Numbered from the stretch's first letter, positions 24,641-37,466 are shown. The stretch: 64,000 bases of DNA from Ascidia mentula (GCA_947561715.1 OX387205.1:1369001-1433000); one strand, 5' to 3'. Made by a program: numbers and translations. Notes: generated by a model from the letters alone, not told the origin.

Positions 24641-27600
24641 ATTTTTTGTTTTAATAGGGAAGTTTTTCGCATGCCGACATTACGCCAATACGCTGCTGAT
24701 TCGCTCAAAGCGGGTCGTCTTCAATGGGCGATTTGAAGGTCATCCGGCACCTTAATTTCAAATTTGTTAATTGCATGTTGTAGAGAATTAAATTTCCGTT
24801 CTCCTGATATTGGTCAATATTGGCACCTATTGCCAGAACGCCGAGCAGAATTGTTTTAATAGGGAAGTTTTTCGCATGCCGACATTACGCCATTACGCTG
24901 CTGATTCGCTCAAAGCGGGTCGTCTTCAATGGGCGATTTGAAGGTCATCCGGCACCTTAATTTCAAATTTGTTAATTGCATGTTGTAGAGAATTAAATTT
25001 CCGTTCTCTTGATATTGGTCAATATTGGCACCTATTGCTAGAACGCCGAGCAGAATTGTTTTAATAGGGAAGTTTTTCGCATGCCGACATTACGCCATTA
25101 AGCTGCTGATTCGCTCAAAGCGGGTCGTCTTCAATGGGCGATTTGAAGGTCATCCGGCACCTTAATTTCAAATTTGTTAATTGCATGTTGTAGAGAATTA
25201 AATTTCCGTTCTCTTGATATTGGTCAATATTGGCACCTATTGCTAGAACGCCGAGCAGAATTGTTTTAATAGGGAAGTTTTTCGTATGCCGACATTACGC
25301 CATTACGCTGCTGATTCGCTCAAAGCGGGTCGTCTTCAATGGGCGATTTGAAGGTCATTCGGCACCTTAATTTCAAATTTGTTAATTGCATGTTGTAGAG
25401 AATTAAATTTCCGTTCTCTTGATATTGGTCAATATTGGCACCTATTGCTAGAACGCCGAGCAGAATTGTTTTAATAGGGAAGTTTTTCGCATGCCGACAT
25501 TACGCCATTACGCTGCTGATTCGCTCAAAGCGGGTCGTCTTCAATGGGCGATTTGAAGGTCATCCGGCACCTTAATTTCAAATTTGTTAATTGCATGTTG
25601 TAGAGAATTAAATTTCCGTTCTCTTGATATTGGTCAATATTGGCACCTATTGCTAGAACGCCGAGCAGAATTGTTTTAATAGGGAAGTTTTTCGCATGCC
25701 GACATTACGCCATTACGCTGCTGATTCGCTCAAAGCGGGTCGTCTTCAATGGGCGATTTGAAGGTCATCCGGCACCTTAATTTCAAATTTGTTAATTGCA
25801 TGTTGTAGAGAATTAAATTTCCGTTCTCTTGATATTGGTCAATATTGGCACCTATTGCTAGAACGCCGAGCAGAATTGTTTTAATAGGGAAGTTTTTCGC
25901 ATGCCGACATTACGCCATTACGCTGCTGATTCGCTCAAAGCGGGTCGTCTTCAATGGGCGATTTGAAGGTCATCCGGCACCTTAATTTCAAATTTGTTAA
26001 TTGCATGTTGTAGAGAATTAAATTTCCGTTCTCTTGATATTGGTCAATATTGGCACCTATTGCTAGAACGCCGAGCAGAATTGTTTTAATAGGGAAGTTT
26101 TTCGCATGCCGACATTACGCCATTACGCTGCTGATTCGCTCAAAGCGGGTCGTCTTCAGTGGGCGATTTGAAGGTCATCCGGCACCTTAATTTCAAATTT
26201 GTTAATTGCATGTTGTAGAGAATTAAATTTCCGTTCTCTTGATATTAGTCAATATTGGCACCTATTGCTAGAACGCCGAGCAGAATTGTTTTAATAGGGA
26301 AGTTTTTCGCATGCCGACATTACGCCATTACGCTGCTGATTCGCTCAAAGCGGGTCGTCTTCAATGGGCGATTTGAAGGTCATCCGGCACCTTAATTTCA
26401 AATTTGTTAATTGCATGTTGTAGAGAATTAAATTTCCGTTCTCCTGATATTGGTCAATATTGGCACCTATTGCCAGAACGCCGAGCAGAATTGTTTTAAT
26501 AGGGAAGTTTTTCGCATGCCGACATTACGCCATTACGCTGCTGATTCGCTCAAAGCGGGTCGTCTTCAATGGGCGATTTGAAGGTCATCCGGCACCTTAA
26601 TTTCAAATTTGTTAATTGCATGTTGTAGAGAATTAAATTTCCGTTCTCTTGATATTGGTCAATATTGGCACCTATTGCTAGAACGCCGAGCAGAATTGTT
26701 TTAATAGGGAAGTTTTTCGCATGCCGACATTACGCCATTAAGCTGCTGATTCGCTCAAAGCGGGTCGTCTTCAATGGGCGATTTGAAGGTCATCCGGCAC
26801 CTTAATTTCAAATTTGTTAATTGCATGTTGTAGAGAATTAAATTTCCGTTCTCTTGATATTGGTCAATATTGGCACCTATTGCTAGAACGCCGAGCAGAA
26901 TTGTTTTAATAGGGAAGTTTTTCGTATGCCGACATTACGCCATTACGCTGCTGATTCGCTCAAAGCGGGTCGTCTTCAATGGGCGATTTGAAGGTCATTC
27001 GGCACCTTAATTTCAAATTTGTTAATTGCATGTTGTAGAGAATTAAATTTCCGTTCTCTTGATATTGGTCAATATTGGCACCTATTGCTAGAACGCCGAG
27101 CAGAATTGTTTTAATAGGGAAGTTTTTCGCATGCCGACATTACGCCATTACGCTGCTGATTCGCTCAAAGCGGGTCGTCTTCAATGGGCGATTTGAAGGT
27201 CATCCGGCACCTTAATTTCAAATTTGTTAATTGCATGTTGTAGAGAATTAAATTTCCGTTCTCCTGATATTGGTCAATATTGGCACCTATTGCCAGAACG
27301 CCGAGCAGAATTGTTTTAATAGGGAAGTTTTTCGCATGCCGACATTACGCCATTACGCTGCTGATTCGCTCAAAGCGGGTCGTCTTCAATGGGCGATTTG
27401 AAGGTCATCCGGCACCTTAATTTCAAATTTGTTAATTGCATGTTGTAGAGAATTAAATTTCCGTTCTCTTGATATTGGTCAATATTGGCACCTATTGCTA
27501 GAACGCCGAGCAGAATTGTTTTAATAGGGAAGTTTTTCGCATGCCGACATTACGCCATTAAGCTGCTGATTCGCTCAAAGCGGGTCGTCTTCAATGGGCG

Positions 27601-30384
27601 ATTTGAAGGTCATCCGGCACCTTAATTTCAAATTTGTTAATTGCATGTTGTAGAGAATTAAATTTCCGTTCTCTTGATATTGGTCAATATTGGCACCTAT
27701 TGCTAGAACGCCGAGCAGAATTGTTTTAATAGGGAAGTTTTTCGTATGCCGACATTACGCCATTACGCTGCTGATTCGCTCAAAGCGGGTCGTCTTCAAT
27801 GGGCGATTTGAAGGTCATTCGGCACCTTAATTTCAAATTTGTTAATTGCATGTTGTAGAGAATTAAATTTCCGTTCTCTTGATATTGGTCAATATTGGCA
27901 CCTATTGCTAGAACGCCGAGCAGAATTGTTTTAATAGGGAAGTTTTTCGCATGCCGACATTACGCCATTACGCTGCTGATTCGCTCAAAGCGGGTCGTCT
28001 TCAATGGGCGATTTGAAGGTCATCCGGCACCTTAATTTCAAATTTGTTAATTGCATGTTGTAGAGAATTAAATTTCCGTTCTCTTGATATTGGTCAATAT
28101 TGGCACCTATTGCTAGAACGCCGAGCAGAATTGTTTTAATAGGGAAGTTTTTCGCATGCCGACATTACGCCATTACGCTGCTGATTCGCTCAAAGCGGGT
28201 CGTCTTCAATGGGCGATTTGAAGGTCATCCGGCACCTTAATTTCAAATTTGTTAATTGCATGTTGTAGAGAATTAAATTTCCGTTCTCTTGATATTGGTC
28301 AATATTGGCACCTATTGCTAGAACGCCGAGCAGAATTGTTTTAATAGGGAAGTTTTTCGCATGCCGACATTACGCCATTACGCTGCTGATTCGCTCAAAG
28401 CGGGTCGTCTTCAATGGGCGATTTGAAGGTCATCCGGCACCTTAATTTCAAATTTGTTAATTGCATGTTGTAGAGAATTAAATTTCCGTTCTCTTGATAT
28501 TGGTCAATATTGGCACCTATTGCTAGAACGCCGAGCAGAATTGTTTTAATAGGGAAGTTTTTCGCATGCCGACATTACGCCATTACGCTGCTGATTCGCT
28601 CAAAGCGGGTCGTCTTCAGTGGGCGATTTGAAGGTCATCCGGCACCTTAATTTCAAATTTGTTAATTGCATGTTGTAGAGAATTAAATTTCCGTTCTCTT
28701 GATATTAGTCAATATTGGCACCTATTGCTAGAACGCCGAGCAGAATTGTTTTAATAGGGAAGTTTTTCGCATGCCGACATTACGCCATTACGCTGCTGAT
28801 TCGCTCAAAGCGGGTCGTCTTCAATGGGCGATTTGAAGGTCATCCGGCACCTTAATTTCAAATTTGTTAATTGCATGTTGTAGAGAATTAAATTTCCGTT
28901 CTCTTGATATTGGTCAATATTGGCACCTATTGCTAGAACGCCGAGCAGAATTGTTTTAATAGGGAAGTTTTTCGCATGCCGACATTACGCCATTACGCTG
29001 CTGATTCGCTCAAAGCGGGTCGTCTTCAATGGGCGATTTGAAGGTCATCCGGCACCTTAATTTCAAATTTGTTAATTGCATGTTGTAGAGAATTAAATTT
29101 CCGTTCTCTTGATATTGGTCAATATTGACACCTATTGCTAGAACGCCGAGCAGAATTGTTTTAATAGGGAAGTTTTTCGCATGCCGACATTACGCCATTA
29201 CGCTGCTGATTCGCTCAAAGCGGGTCGTCTTCAATGGGCGATTTGAAGGTCATCCGGCACCTTAATTTCAAATTTGTTAATTGCATGTTGTAGAGAATTA
29301 AATTTCCGTTCTCTTGATATTGGTCAATATTGGCATCTATTGCTAGAACGCCGAGCAGAATTGTTTTAATAGGGAAGTTTTTCGCATGCCGACATTACGC
29401 CATTATGCTGCTGATTCGCTCAAAGCAGGTCGTCTTCAATGGGCGATTTGAAGGTCATCCGGCACCTTAATTTCGAATTTGTTAATTGCATGTTGTAGAG
29501 AATTAAATTTCCGTTCTCTTGATATTGGTCAATATTGGCACCTATTGCCAGAACGCCGAGCAGAATTGTTTTAATAGGGAAGTTTTTCGCATGCCGACAT
29601 TACGCCATTACGCTGCTGATTCGCTCAAAGCGGGTCGTCTTCAATGGGCGATTTGAAGGTCATCCGGCACCTTAATTTCAAATTTGTTAATTGCATGTTG
29701 TAGAGAATTAAATTTCCGTTCTCTTGATATTGGTCAATATTGGCACCTATTGCTAGAACGCCGAGCAGAATTGTTTTAATAGGGAAGTTTTTCGCATGCC
29801 GACATTACGCCATTATGCTGCTGATTCGCTCAAAGCGGGTCGTCTTCAATGGACGATTTGAAAGTCATCCGGCACCTTAATTTCAAATTTGTTAATTGCA
29901 TGTTGTAGAGAATTAAATTTCCGTTCTCTTGATATTAGTCAATATTGGCACCTATTGCTAGAACGCCGAGCAGAATTGTTTTAAAAGGGAAGTTTTTCCC
30001 ATGCCGACATTACGCCATTATGCTGCTGATTCGCTCAAAGCGGGTCGTCTTCAATGGGCGATTTGAAGGTCATCCGGCACCTTAATTTCAAATTTGTTAA
30101 TTGCATGTTGTAGAAAATTAAATTTCCGTTCTCTTGATATTGGTCAATATTGGCACCTATTGCTAGAACGCCGAGCAGAATTGTTTTAATAGGGAAGTTT
30201 TTCGCATGCCGACATTACGCCATTATGCTGCTGATTCGCTCAAAGCGGGTCGTCTTCAATGGGCGATTTGAAGGTCATCCGGCACCTTAATTTCAAATTT
30301 GTTAATTGCATGTTGTAGAGAATTAAATTTCCGTTCTCTTGATATTGGTCAATATTGGCACCTATTGCAAGAACGCCGAGCAGA
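24641..30384 (-). repeat. Right arm tandem array, 27 full 205-bp units
   Basis: The junction CCGAGCAGAATT recurs from 24841 to 30376 at exactly 205-bp intervals (5,535 bp, 27 steps). It is the reverse complement of the left-arm unit. Marker variants recur at multiples of the unit: CATTAAGCTGC near 25096, 26738 and 27558; CTTCAGTGGGCG near 26155 and 28615. Groups of units were therefore copied as blocks. Confidence 0.92.
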
Positions 30385-30649
30385 ATTCTTTGTATTAGAC
30401 TAGTTTTTCGCATACCGCCATTATGCTGATTCGCAAAACCAGGCGATTTTTTTAATTCGCGATTTTTTTGATTGATACAGCTGCGGAAAATGTTGTTTAA
30501 ATGTTTTTTGAGGTTTGATCTGCTTGCTCATCTCTGTAATTTGATTCTAATCCAAAAAAACAATTTTTGAGTAAATGCCTGTTGTACCTTGTAGAATGTG
30601 GCAAATTTGCAAAATTATTCTGCCAGAATTCTGCCAGAATGAGGGTGGT
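30385..30649 (-). repeat. Foldback element, right terminal unique segment
   Basis: Complement of 21766-22030. It ends CCAGAATGAGGGTGGT at 30649, next to the duplicated GAAAAGTT. Confidence 0.85.
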
Positions 30650-30657
30650 GAAAAGTT
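30650..30657. repeat. Target site duplication, right copy
   Basis: GAAAAGTT is identical to 21758-21765. It lies 66 bp upstream of the lrrc73 start codon. Confidence 0.85.
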
Positions 30658-30723
30658 TCATGTTGAGTTTGCGTTTCGAGTTTGCGAAATTTGTAAGTTT
30701 AAAGCATTGTTTATCGCAACATC

Positions 30724-32588
30724 ATGTTAAATGGTGTAATCCAAATATGCGGCGAAAGGCTTACACAAGAAGAAATGAAGGAAATATGTTCATCTGTAAG
30801 AAACCACCAAGTTACTCTGCTATCACTTCGTAAATGCAAGGTGGGCTAATTGCAAGTTTCGGTTTAGTTAAAACCAAAACAAATACTATTGTCTCTATAC
30901 ATTAACCTACAAAGGTACTTCCAATTGTCGTGCACGTTGATACAAAACATCTTATGATATATTTATTGAGTCTTTCATTCTAATTCACTTTCAAAAACAC
31001 TTTTATTTGATTAAGATGGAAAACAATGATTTTGCTCGTCTGACGAGATCTGTTGGTAAAACAACTTCACTTATTCAACTTAACCTCAACCTTGGTGTTG
31101 TTTCAACACATGAAAGAGCTTTGCTTCTCGCTGATGCTCTAAACCTGAACAGATCAATTCAATCTCTGTTGTAAGTTGCACTTTTTGTTGTTTTAACAAC
31201 AAAAGGTTGAGTTAGGATTAGTAAATCAAGAACATAAACTTATCTACCAGAACTCACCAAAAACATTAAGTTTATTTTGTTTTTCGCATAACTACTTCTG
31301 ATGTAATGCAAAGTACAATTCATATTTTCCATTCTGAAACTAGAAAGAGAAAAGAAATATTTATTTGTAGTTTGCATGGAAACTTACTTGGTGAAAAAGG
31401 TTTCGCGTTACTCTCCAAATCATTGGCTCTGCATCCGTCCATTGTTAACCTTGATGTGGGAGATTGTCAGTTAACAGATACTTGTGCGAAGATGATATGC
31501 AGTCTTCTGCCACCAGATGGCGCAAGATCAGGTAGATAAAGTGTGCGAAAAAGTTTGGTTTAAACGAAATCAGTGAAAATATAGGAGAGAGCTTGACAAT
31601 TTTTTTGGGTTGCAAAGAGTTGACCAAATGCACACAAAATACTAAATTTCCTTGTACTATTTTACATACACGTTCAGGCATGTATGTATCTAAGTTTTTG
31701 TCATTTCATCAAAATTACTGTTCATAACATTTTTAAATTAATCATCAAATAAAACCTCACATATTTCTTTCCAAAGGTTTGAGAGAACTTGTGCTAAGTT
31801 CAAATCCCAGCATCTCTCAGACCGGATGGTCGACAATATTCTGTGCCATTGCCGCAAGTTCATGTTTGCGATCGTTGAGCGTTGATTACAACCCTGCTAT
31901 TGGAGATATTGGAGCAAGAATGGCGGCTGTTGTTTTGGCCGGGAGTCGGACCTTAGAACATCTTGACTTGGAGGCATGCGGTGTCACCAATGCAGCAGCT
32001 AAAGTGAGCATTTTGTGAAGATAATGTACAGCCTGCAAAATAGATCTTATCAATGTGTGTGAATATTTGGTCTTACTTGAGCAGCTTGGTGACTGTTAAT
32101 ATTGTCAGTTAAATAGCTTTGGTTCATTAAAAAAACTATTTCTTGATGAAAGAAGTCAGTTCCTAATTGTTTGATGATAAAATATCTTACATAGTTACAA
32201 TTCTGATAACAAGAAGAATCACCCGTAATTTGTCAGATTTCTGAGGTTGCCAACAAACTTTGGAATACTTTTGGGGGCCAGACTTAACAGAATTATGCTC
32301 TTGTTGTTAATATACATCATGAATTGTGGTAGTTCTAGATGCATTCCAATTTTGTTGGGAGATTTACTGTAAAATCTCGCCATGCATAAACTTTTACATG
32401 TTTGAAAACACCAGTATTACCACAAATGAAGTTGCCATTAAATTCTTCAGGTGTTTCTCGATCTACTTGAAAACTTCCCCACTCCATTACAAGAGTTGTT
32501 GCTCACGGGAAACCAGGTTTCAAAGAAGTTGATCGACGATATCAAGTCTTCTTTGAAGATCAACCAATCTTCTGAAGATGATGAATAA
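30724..32588 (+). CDS. lrrc73: Leucine-rich repeat-containing protein 73
   Basis: Five exons: 30724-30840, 31016-31170, 31371-31531, 31777-32003, 32451-32588 (798 nt, 265 residues; the human protein is about 316). The translation follows vertebrate LRRC73 from the N-terminus to near the C-terminus, including LNLNLGVVS, NRSIQSLFLHG, the LLPPDGA-S-G segment, SRTLEHLDLE and LLENFPTPLQELLL. Repeats are of the ribonuclease-inhibitor (LRR_RI) type: alternating LxxLxL strands and helices over residues about 45-245. The acidic tail (SSEDDE) is shorter than in vertebrates. ATG 30724 aligns with the vertebrate start (MLNGVIQICGE against MLPSSIQISGE). The molecular function of the family is not well established. 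The gene starts just downstream of the foldback element. Confidence 0.93.
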
Positions 32589-33471
32589 GTCTAAATGTGT
32601 TACCTCACCTACCTGACACATAGTTTAGTGCACACCACTTTCATCACCTTAGGGTTATAGATTAAAATACTTACTTTTTTAGTTTAATCCCTCATTGTAT
32701 GTTTTTGACACGGTTGCTTTCATCAACATAGTATTTTAGTTTATTTTTCTAGTTTAACTCTTCATTGTAAGCTTTACTATGTTTTTAATTTTTCTGACTA
32801 ACTTGCGTAAAATCAAGTCATTTTAAACATTGACGTAGTGCAGTTGTTTTGTCACTTTACTTGTAGTTTATATGTTGTGTAGTTAGAAATTTTATGATAA
32901 CATATCACATTGCCAACATTTCATTGCAGTTTTTTTTATACATTTCAAGTGGGATTACATGTTATCACTGCTATTGGCTTTTGCAAATCTTGAGTGGGTT
33001 TTTTATTGCACTGCAATTTTTTTTTGTATTATTTTAATGCTGTGACACAAGTTATTGGTGCTTACCTAAATGATACTGTGACCATTACATACAACAGTAG
33101 CTCGATTCCAAAGTTGTGTATTTTATTTTCAACTTACAGGACGATAAAAGGTTTCAAACATCAGAGGTTGAGTAAGGTGAAAAGTTCACTCAAGGCAACA
33201 CTTAGTGGCATGAAATGTAACAGTGGAAGTTATTGAAGTTTGTGGCAACGCGCTTTGTTCAATTTGTTGAGGACATACAGTGACGTCAATATTTGAAGTG
33301 TGAACTTTCCTGAAGGTTTAGAGGTAAAAATGATCGGTTGATCCCAAAACGGTTTGTACATGGTTTTTTGTGGGCACGTTTTGTAAATGCAGGAAAACAG
33401 AACAATTCAAAACAACGCAGCACTAAAATAAATAGATCTGTCACAAAAGTAGAGAACCTTGTTCCAACCCC
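32589..33471. other. Intergenic, convergent 3' ends
   Basis: This AT-rich stretch lies between the lrrc73 stop codon and the stop codon of the minus-strand TPR-like gene. T-runs and short open frames occur, but there is no credible exon. Presumably 3' UTR sequence. Confidence 0.5.
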
Positions 33472-35767
33472 TCAGTGATTCGAAAGACTGGTGGCGCGTT
33501 TTCGAATCCTGTACAAGATGCTGTTACTCCTGCGGCTCAATCGAATGCTGGCGTTCTTATCTTCGGCACACTCGAAATCACCCGCCTTTTCCTTACAAGC
33601 AGCGGCTTCCTTGAATGTCTGTGAGGCCTCTGTATACCGGAACGTGTTGTAGTAAGTGACCGCCAGATTATGTAAACACATCCCGTAAATCCTGTGCTGT
33701 TTTGCCTCCGATCCGAATTCCCGCTGCAGGATTTCCAGAGCTGATTTGAGGGAATTTTCTTCGTTTTGAAGGTCGCCGACGAGACTATCCACGTGGGAGA
33801 TATTGAATTCACACCATGCCGCTCTCATGACGGCGAATTTGGAATCTGGAATCGATAGGTTGCTGACCTTGTCTTTCAGGTCACGCATGACCGGTATTAC
33901 GTGACATTGCACCTGTTGAGCGTATTTGGACCTCGGGTTGTTGACAATCTGTGAGCACACGTTGCGCATTCCAAGTACGCAGCTGCTAATTTCAAGTCCA
34001 ATCTTCTCTTGGTCCGGTTCTGTGTGCTCGTATAGCGTAGCTGCGATGCGGTAGAACAGCAAAGCCTCGAAGCAACAATCACTTTGGGCTGACAAACGCT
34101 CAGCAAAAGCTTTGACGTCACTGGCACTTGCGTCAACGTACTTGATGATGAGGTTCGCGATGTCCACGCAAACGGTGGTGGCTTCTTCGAAATGATTTGT
34201 TTTGACACAACAAACGTTGAAGCGAACCAGAAACATGGCTTCTCGAAGCTGGCTCCTCAACTTGTATTTGTTTGACATTAGGTTGTAAGCTTTGTGGTAA
34301 GAACCCTTTCTTACAAGTGACGAGGCTTCATCTGTGAATAGGGAAGAAATTCGTTAGCGGTCCCGTGATACATGCGTTCCGAAAGAATTTGCGTTCCGGA
34401 AGAATTTAACGGCTTGTGTAACTTAAACTTTCTCAAAAAGAAAATAATGAGAACCTAAATTTAGATATTTTTTTCATTTATTTAAGAAATCACACCTGGT
34501 ATACAAAAGCACAAATGAAATTCAATTGTTGTGAATTCAAAAAAGCATTTTTTACTTTCACTATTGAACATTATAGGTGATGTCACATTCGGTCACGTGA
34601 TGACACATAGAGATCAGATGAGTACTGGGTAGTTTGCGAACGCAACAACAACTAAGCCAATAATATGAATTGTGCAGTGTAAGCTGCACTGATGAGACCT
34701 TTTAGGTCGAAAACAGTGGCAATATGTCTGCAGCTTACACAATTCATATTATTGGCTCCACTTTGCTCAAACTATGTAAATGTTGAGAAGGAATGACTTC
34801 TGTACCGAATGTTTTAGCTTTGGATTGTGCATTACCTTCACGTGATGAGGAATTGATTTCGACAAGATAATGAGTCAAAGGCTTCCAGGTAAAAAATGCT
34901 TTCTTACCCTTCATCGTGAATACTTTCTCCAGTTTGGGCTTGACTGGTGTTGGAATAACTGGGTAGTCCACAGCTAAATATGGATGGAATGATTAAAGCG
35001 TTTGACAAACAAGGCAACCTGTCGCGACCTTAGTGCATGACTCAATGCCATAGGACAAAAAACAAAATGCTAATGAAGTTCTGATTCACCTTGTGGTGAA
35101 GGCGTGTAAATCAAATTTGATGACGGCCTTGAGGTTTCTGGACCACTGTTATTCGAAGTGTACGAAATGCTGTCTGTCAAACAACGCAAATTCACTTTTA
35201 TTATTTAGAATAAACGAATTATGAAAATGCAACTTACCAACATGGTCGGCGTGAAGGCCAATGGACCTGATGTAAAACAAATTATTATACATAGTTGTTA
35301 AGATCGGTTACTAAGTATTTGTTGGCTAATAAACTTTTAGGAGATTTCGATAAACTTTCATTGTGATATGAAATAATTTTACTTCTTTTCCGTCCTGGGT
35401 GCAATTCTGCAATCAACGTGGTTATAAACCGACGTAGATCACATTCAGGCAAAAGCTGGACTTTCGTTTGCACGCAAAAACTTTTTTAACATTACTTTGT
35501 GTTGATTATATTTGACTTTTCCCTTTGGATTGTGAGATTTTTACGTGCGACTGATCACAAGTTTTCGATGTAATTATCCACATAACATGCTCTGTCATAA
35601 AACTACTACCCGTTACTGGAACTGGAAGTTGGTCACTAATGCGTTTCCCTGGAAACAGTTTACGCCATTTTTGCAAATACATGTTGCCATACCAACCTGT
35701 GATCTTCATGTTTGACGACCAGGTTCAAGTTCAGGTGAACGGGGGTCGTTGGGGTCTCCTTCGCCAT
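33472..35767 (-). CDS. Tetratricopeptide-like helical repeat protein, 369 residues
   Basis: Minus-strand exons: 35767-35697, 35266-35238, 35173-35090, 34973-34908, 34331-33472 (1,110 nt, phases consistent). Residues 1-85 are polar and probably disordered (MAKETPTTPVHLNLNLVVKH; Ser/Pro-rich SNNSGPETSRPSSN). From about 85 to 355 the sequence is helical with TPR-like spacing. The clearest unit is near the C-terminus: a helix YGMCLHNLAVTYYNTFRYTE followed by ASQTFKEAAACKEKAGD. Earlier helices (DEASSLVRKGSYHKAYNLM; FLVRFNVCCVKTNHFEEAT) look like further units. It ends in a basic tail. The family is not recognised. An adaptor or scaffold role would be usual for TPR folds, but that is inference. Confidence 0.82.
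34656..34756 (+). ncRNA. Hammerhead-like element, copy 4, in a long palindrome
   Basis: CTGATGAG at 34689-34696 is followed by ACCT-TTT-AGGT (stem II), CGAAAAC, a stem III loop and GTC at 34726-34728. Stem I is perfect over 12 bp (gtgtaagctgca with its complement). An outer, perfect 19-bp inverted pair (34656-34674 with 34738-34756) extends it beyond a small bulge. One extra A after CGAAA is a departure from the core and may weaken cleavage. It lies in intron 4 of the TPR-like gene, antisense to it. Confidence 0.7.
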
Positions 35768-37424
35768 TCAATTGTTAAAAGTTTTAGAAATAATACCTTA
35801 TTTGCTGCAAAAATGTCATAATGTTGAAACAAGAAAGTGTTTTTAAACTTCTTGGGTTGTCGCCCGCAAAAAATTTAGATGCTTCAAGGCGTAACAACCT
35901 TTAAAATTTGCTCTTTGAATTTCTACACATAACCAATAGCTTTGAAAACAAGAGTTTTCCGCCTTCTTAAATGAGATCAGCTGTGTTGGAACCAAAAATC
36001 CGAAATCTTTCATCACTAAAGACATTTTAAAAATCAAAATCACGTTCAAAACATAACGCTTATGTTGTTGTAACTTGCTGCAATAGATTAACACCCACCT
36101 GCTGCGGCTAAACAACACACAAACTGTGTCCATAACATACTGCAATGCATCACCTACGTTTCCTGAAGCCGGTTTTTGTAAGTAGGCATGAAACTCATGA
36201 TTCATGCTCGTCCGCCTGGAGCACGCAATGGTAATGCAACGACACTGGTACATTCATTCACTGATTATGTCACACCTATATTGAAACAAACATATCAATG
36301 GTGAAACCTATAATTCTATGGGAAATATGCATTTTTTCCATTATATTTTACTTACTTTTACGTCATTTGCCAATTTAATCAAATCGTCTGTGGTTTATGG
36401 TTCAGATCCTTGAAGTAGTGAACGCCAAGATACAATTTAAATCAAACCCAAGCATTTTTATTTTGCAGAAATAGTTATTCGCAGTTGGACAATGTCATGC
36501 TGGGCACAAACAAAACCATGAAGATTATTGAGTCAGGAGCCCTTGTGAAAGTGATTTTCTAACGAAAAATCACCGTCTATCGTGGGCACTGCATGCAGTG
36601 TGTCGTACTGGAGGGGATGGATTGCGACAAGTTGCATAAGACGTTATGGGTGGTCATCCAATCGAACCAATACTTTAAACCAATAAGTGCAAACCGAATA
36701 GACCAATACTTCGAAGTAACCAAGAGATATTTTTTCTGTTCATAGTTTTTACATTACATGAAAACTAATGCAAATATACGGTGCAAAATAAAGCGTATAA
36801 TTCTGAAAATGAATGCCTATGCCATTGCCAAATATATGGTGTTACATGCAAATATAATATTACATCAGCAGCTATTTATATGGTAACGAATGGCGCTCGA
36901 AGTACTAAGCAGCATGAATCATAAACTACGTCTCTTTCTTGTCTTGAAACAGTTTTCTATGTAAATCACATTGCAATATTCATATTTTTCGAACGTCACG
37001 TTTTTCGGCCAAAGGTAGTTGCAGGGTGAGACATAAGAACAACACACTTGCTTGTAGCGACATAATATGTTGTAAGGATGTACCGTCGCGGGTTGTGTTA
37101 ATTTCAGTGCGTGTTGCCTTTTTCTTGCGACTCTCTCACGTGTCATATGTCACGCCATTTGCGCATCATTCGACTTACTACGAATAAAGAGCAAGCACGC
37201 CACAATCTTATGTCTTTACCGCCATCTAGAGGACACAAACAATTCGGAGGTTGTAGACGGAAAATACTAAAACACTAGAACATGGCCAGGTCGGCATTCA
37301 CCATAAACAAACAGAATATAGAAATCAGTGCTAGTGTTAACAGTGAGATATGTACAAAGCGACCAACTGTTAATTGTAGTTATAGATGGAAATTGTTAAT
37401 TTTAGCAGTAGCAAAGTGGAGCGA
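35768..37424. other. Upstream of the TPR-like gene, no gene seen
   Basis: No exon with coding character on either strand. The first few hundred bases probably hold the promoter and leader of the minus-strand gene that starts at 35767. Confidence 0.45.
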
Positions 37425-37466
37425 ATAATATGAATTATGTAAGCTGCATACAGATGCATTCGCACA
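37425..37466 (-). repeat. Remnant of the hammerhead-like element
   Basis: The sequence aataatatgaattatgtaag, then ctgcatacag, matches the stem I / 3' part of copies near 34740 and 49590. The CTGATGAG core is missing. Short GCGAAT / ATTCGC inverted ends flank it. Confidence 0.4.

Larger units (their letters stand above)
21766..30649. mobile_element. Foldback-type DNA transposon, 8.9 kb, non-autonomous
   Basis: The ends are inverted copies (ACCACCCTCATTCTGGCAG at the left, its complement at the right) flanked by an 8-bp direct repeat. Each arm has about 265 bp of unique terminal sequence (21766-22030; 30385-30649) followed by tandem 205-bp units in opposite orientation: about 7 units at the left and 27 at the right. 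A spacer of about 1.1 kb (23525-24640) separates the arms. Long inverted repeats made of internal tandem repeats define foldback elements. No transposase is visible, so mobility would depend on a relative elsewhere. The superfamily is unresolved: the 8-bp duplication allows hAT or a Mutator-like group. Confidence 0.88.

Noticed and set aside
22031..30384. Regular repeats resembling a CRISPR array
   Set aside because: The units are 205 bp, contiguous and nearly identical, with no unique spacers, in an intron-rich animal genome. They are tandem repeats of a foldback transposon.
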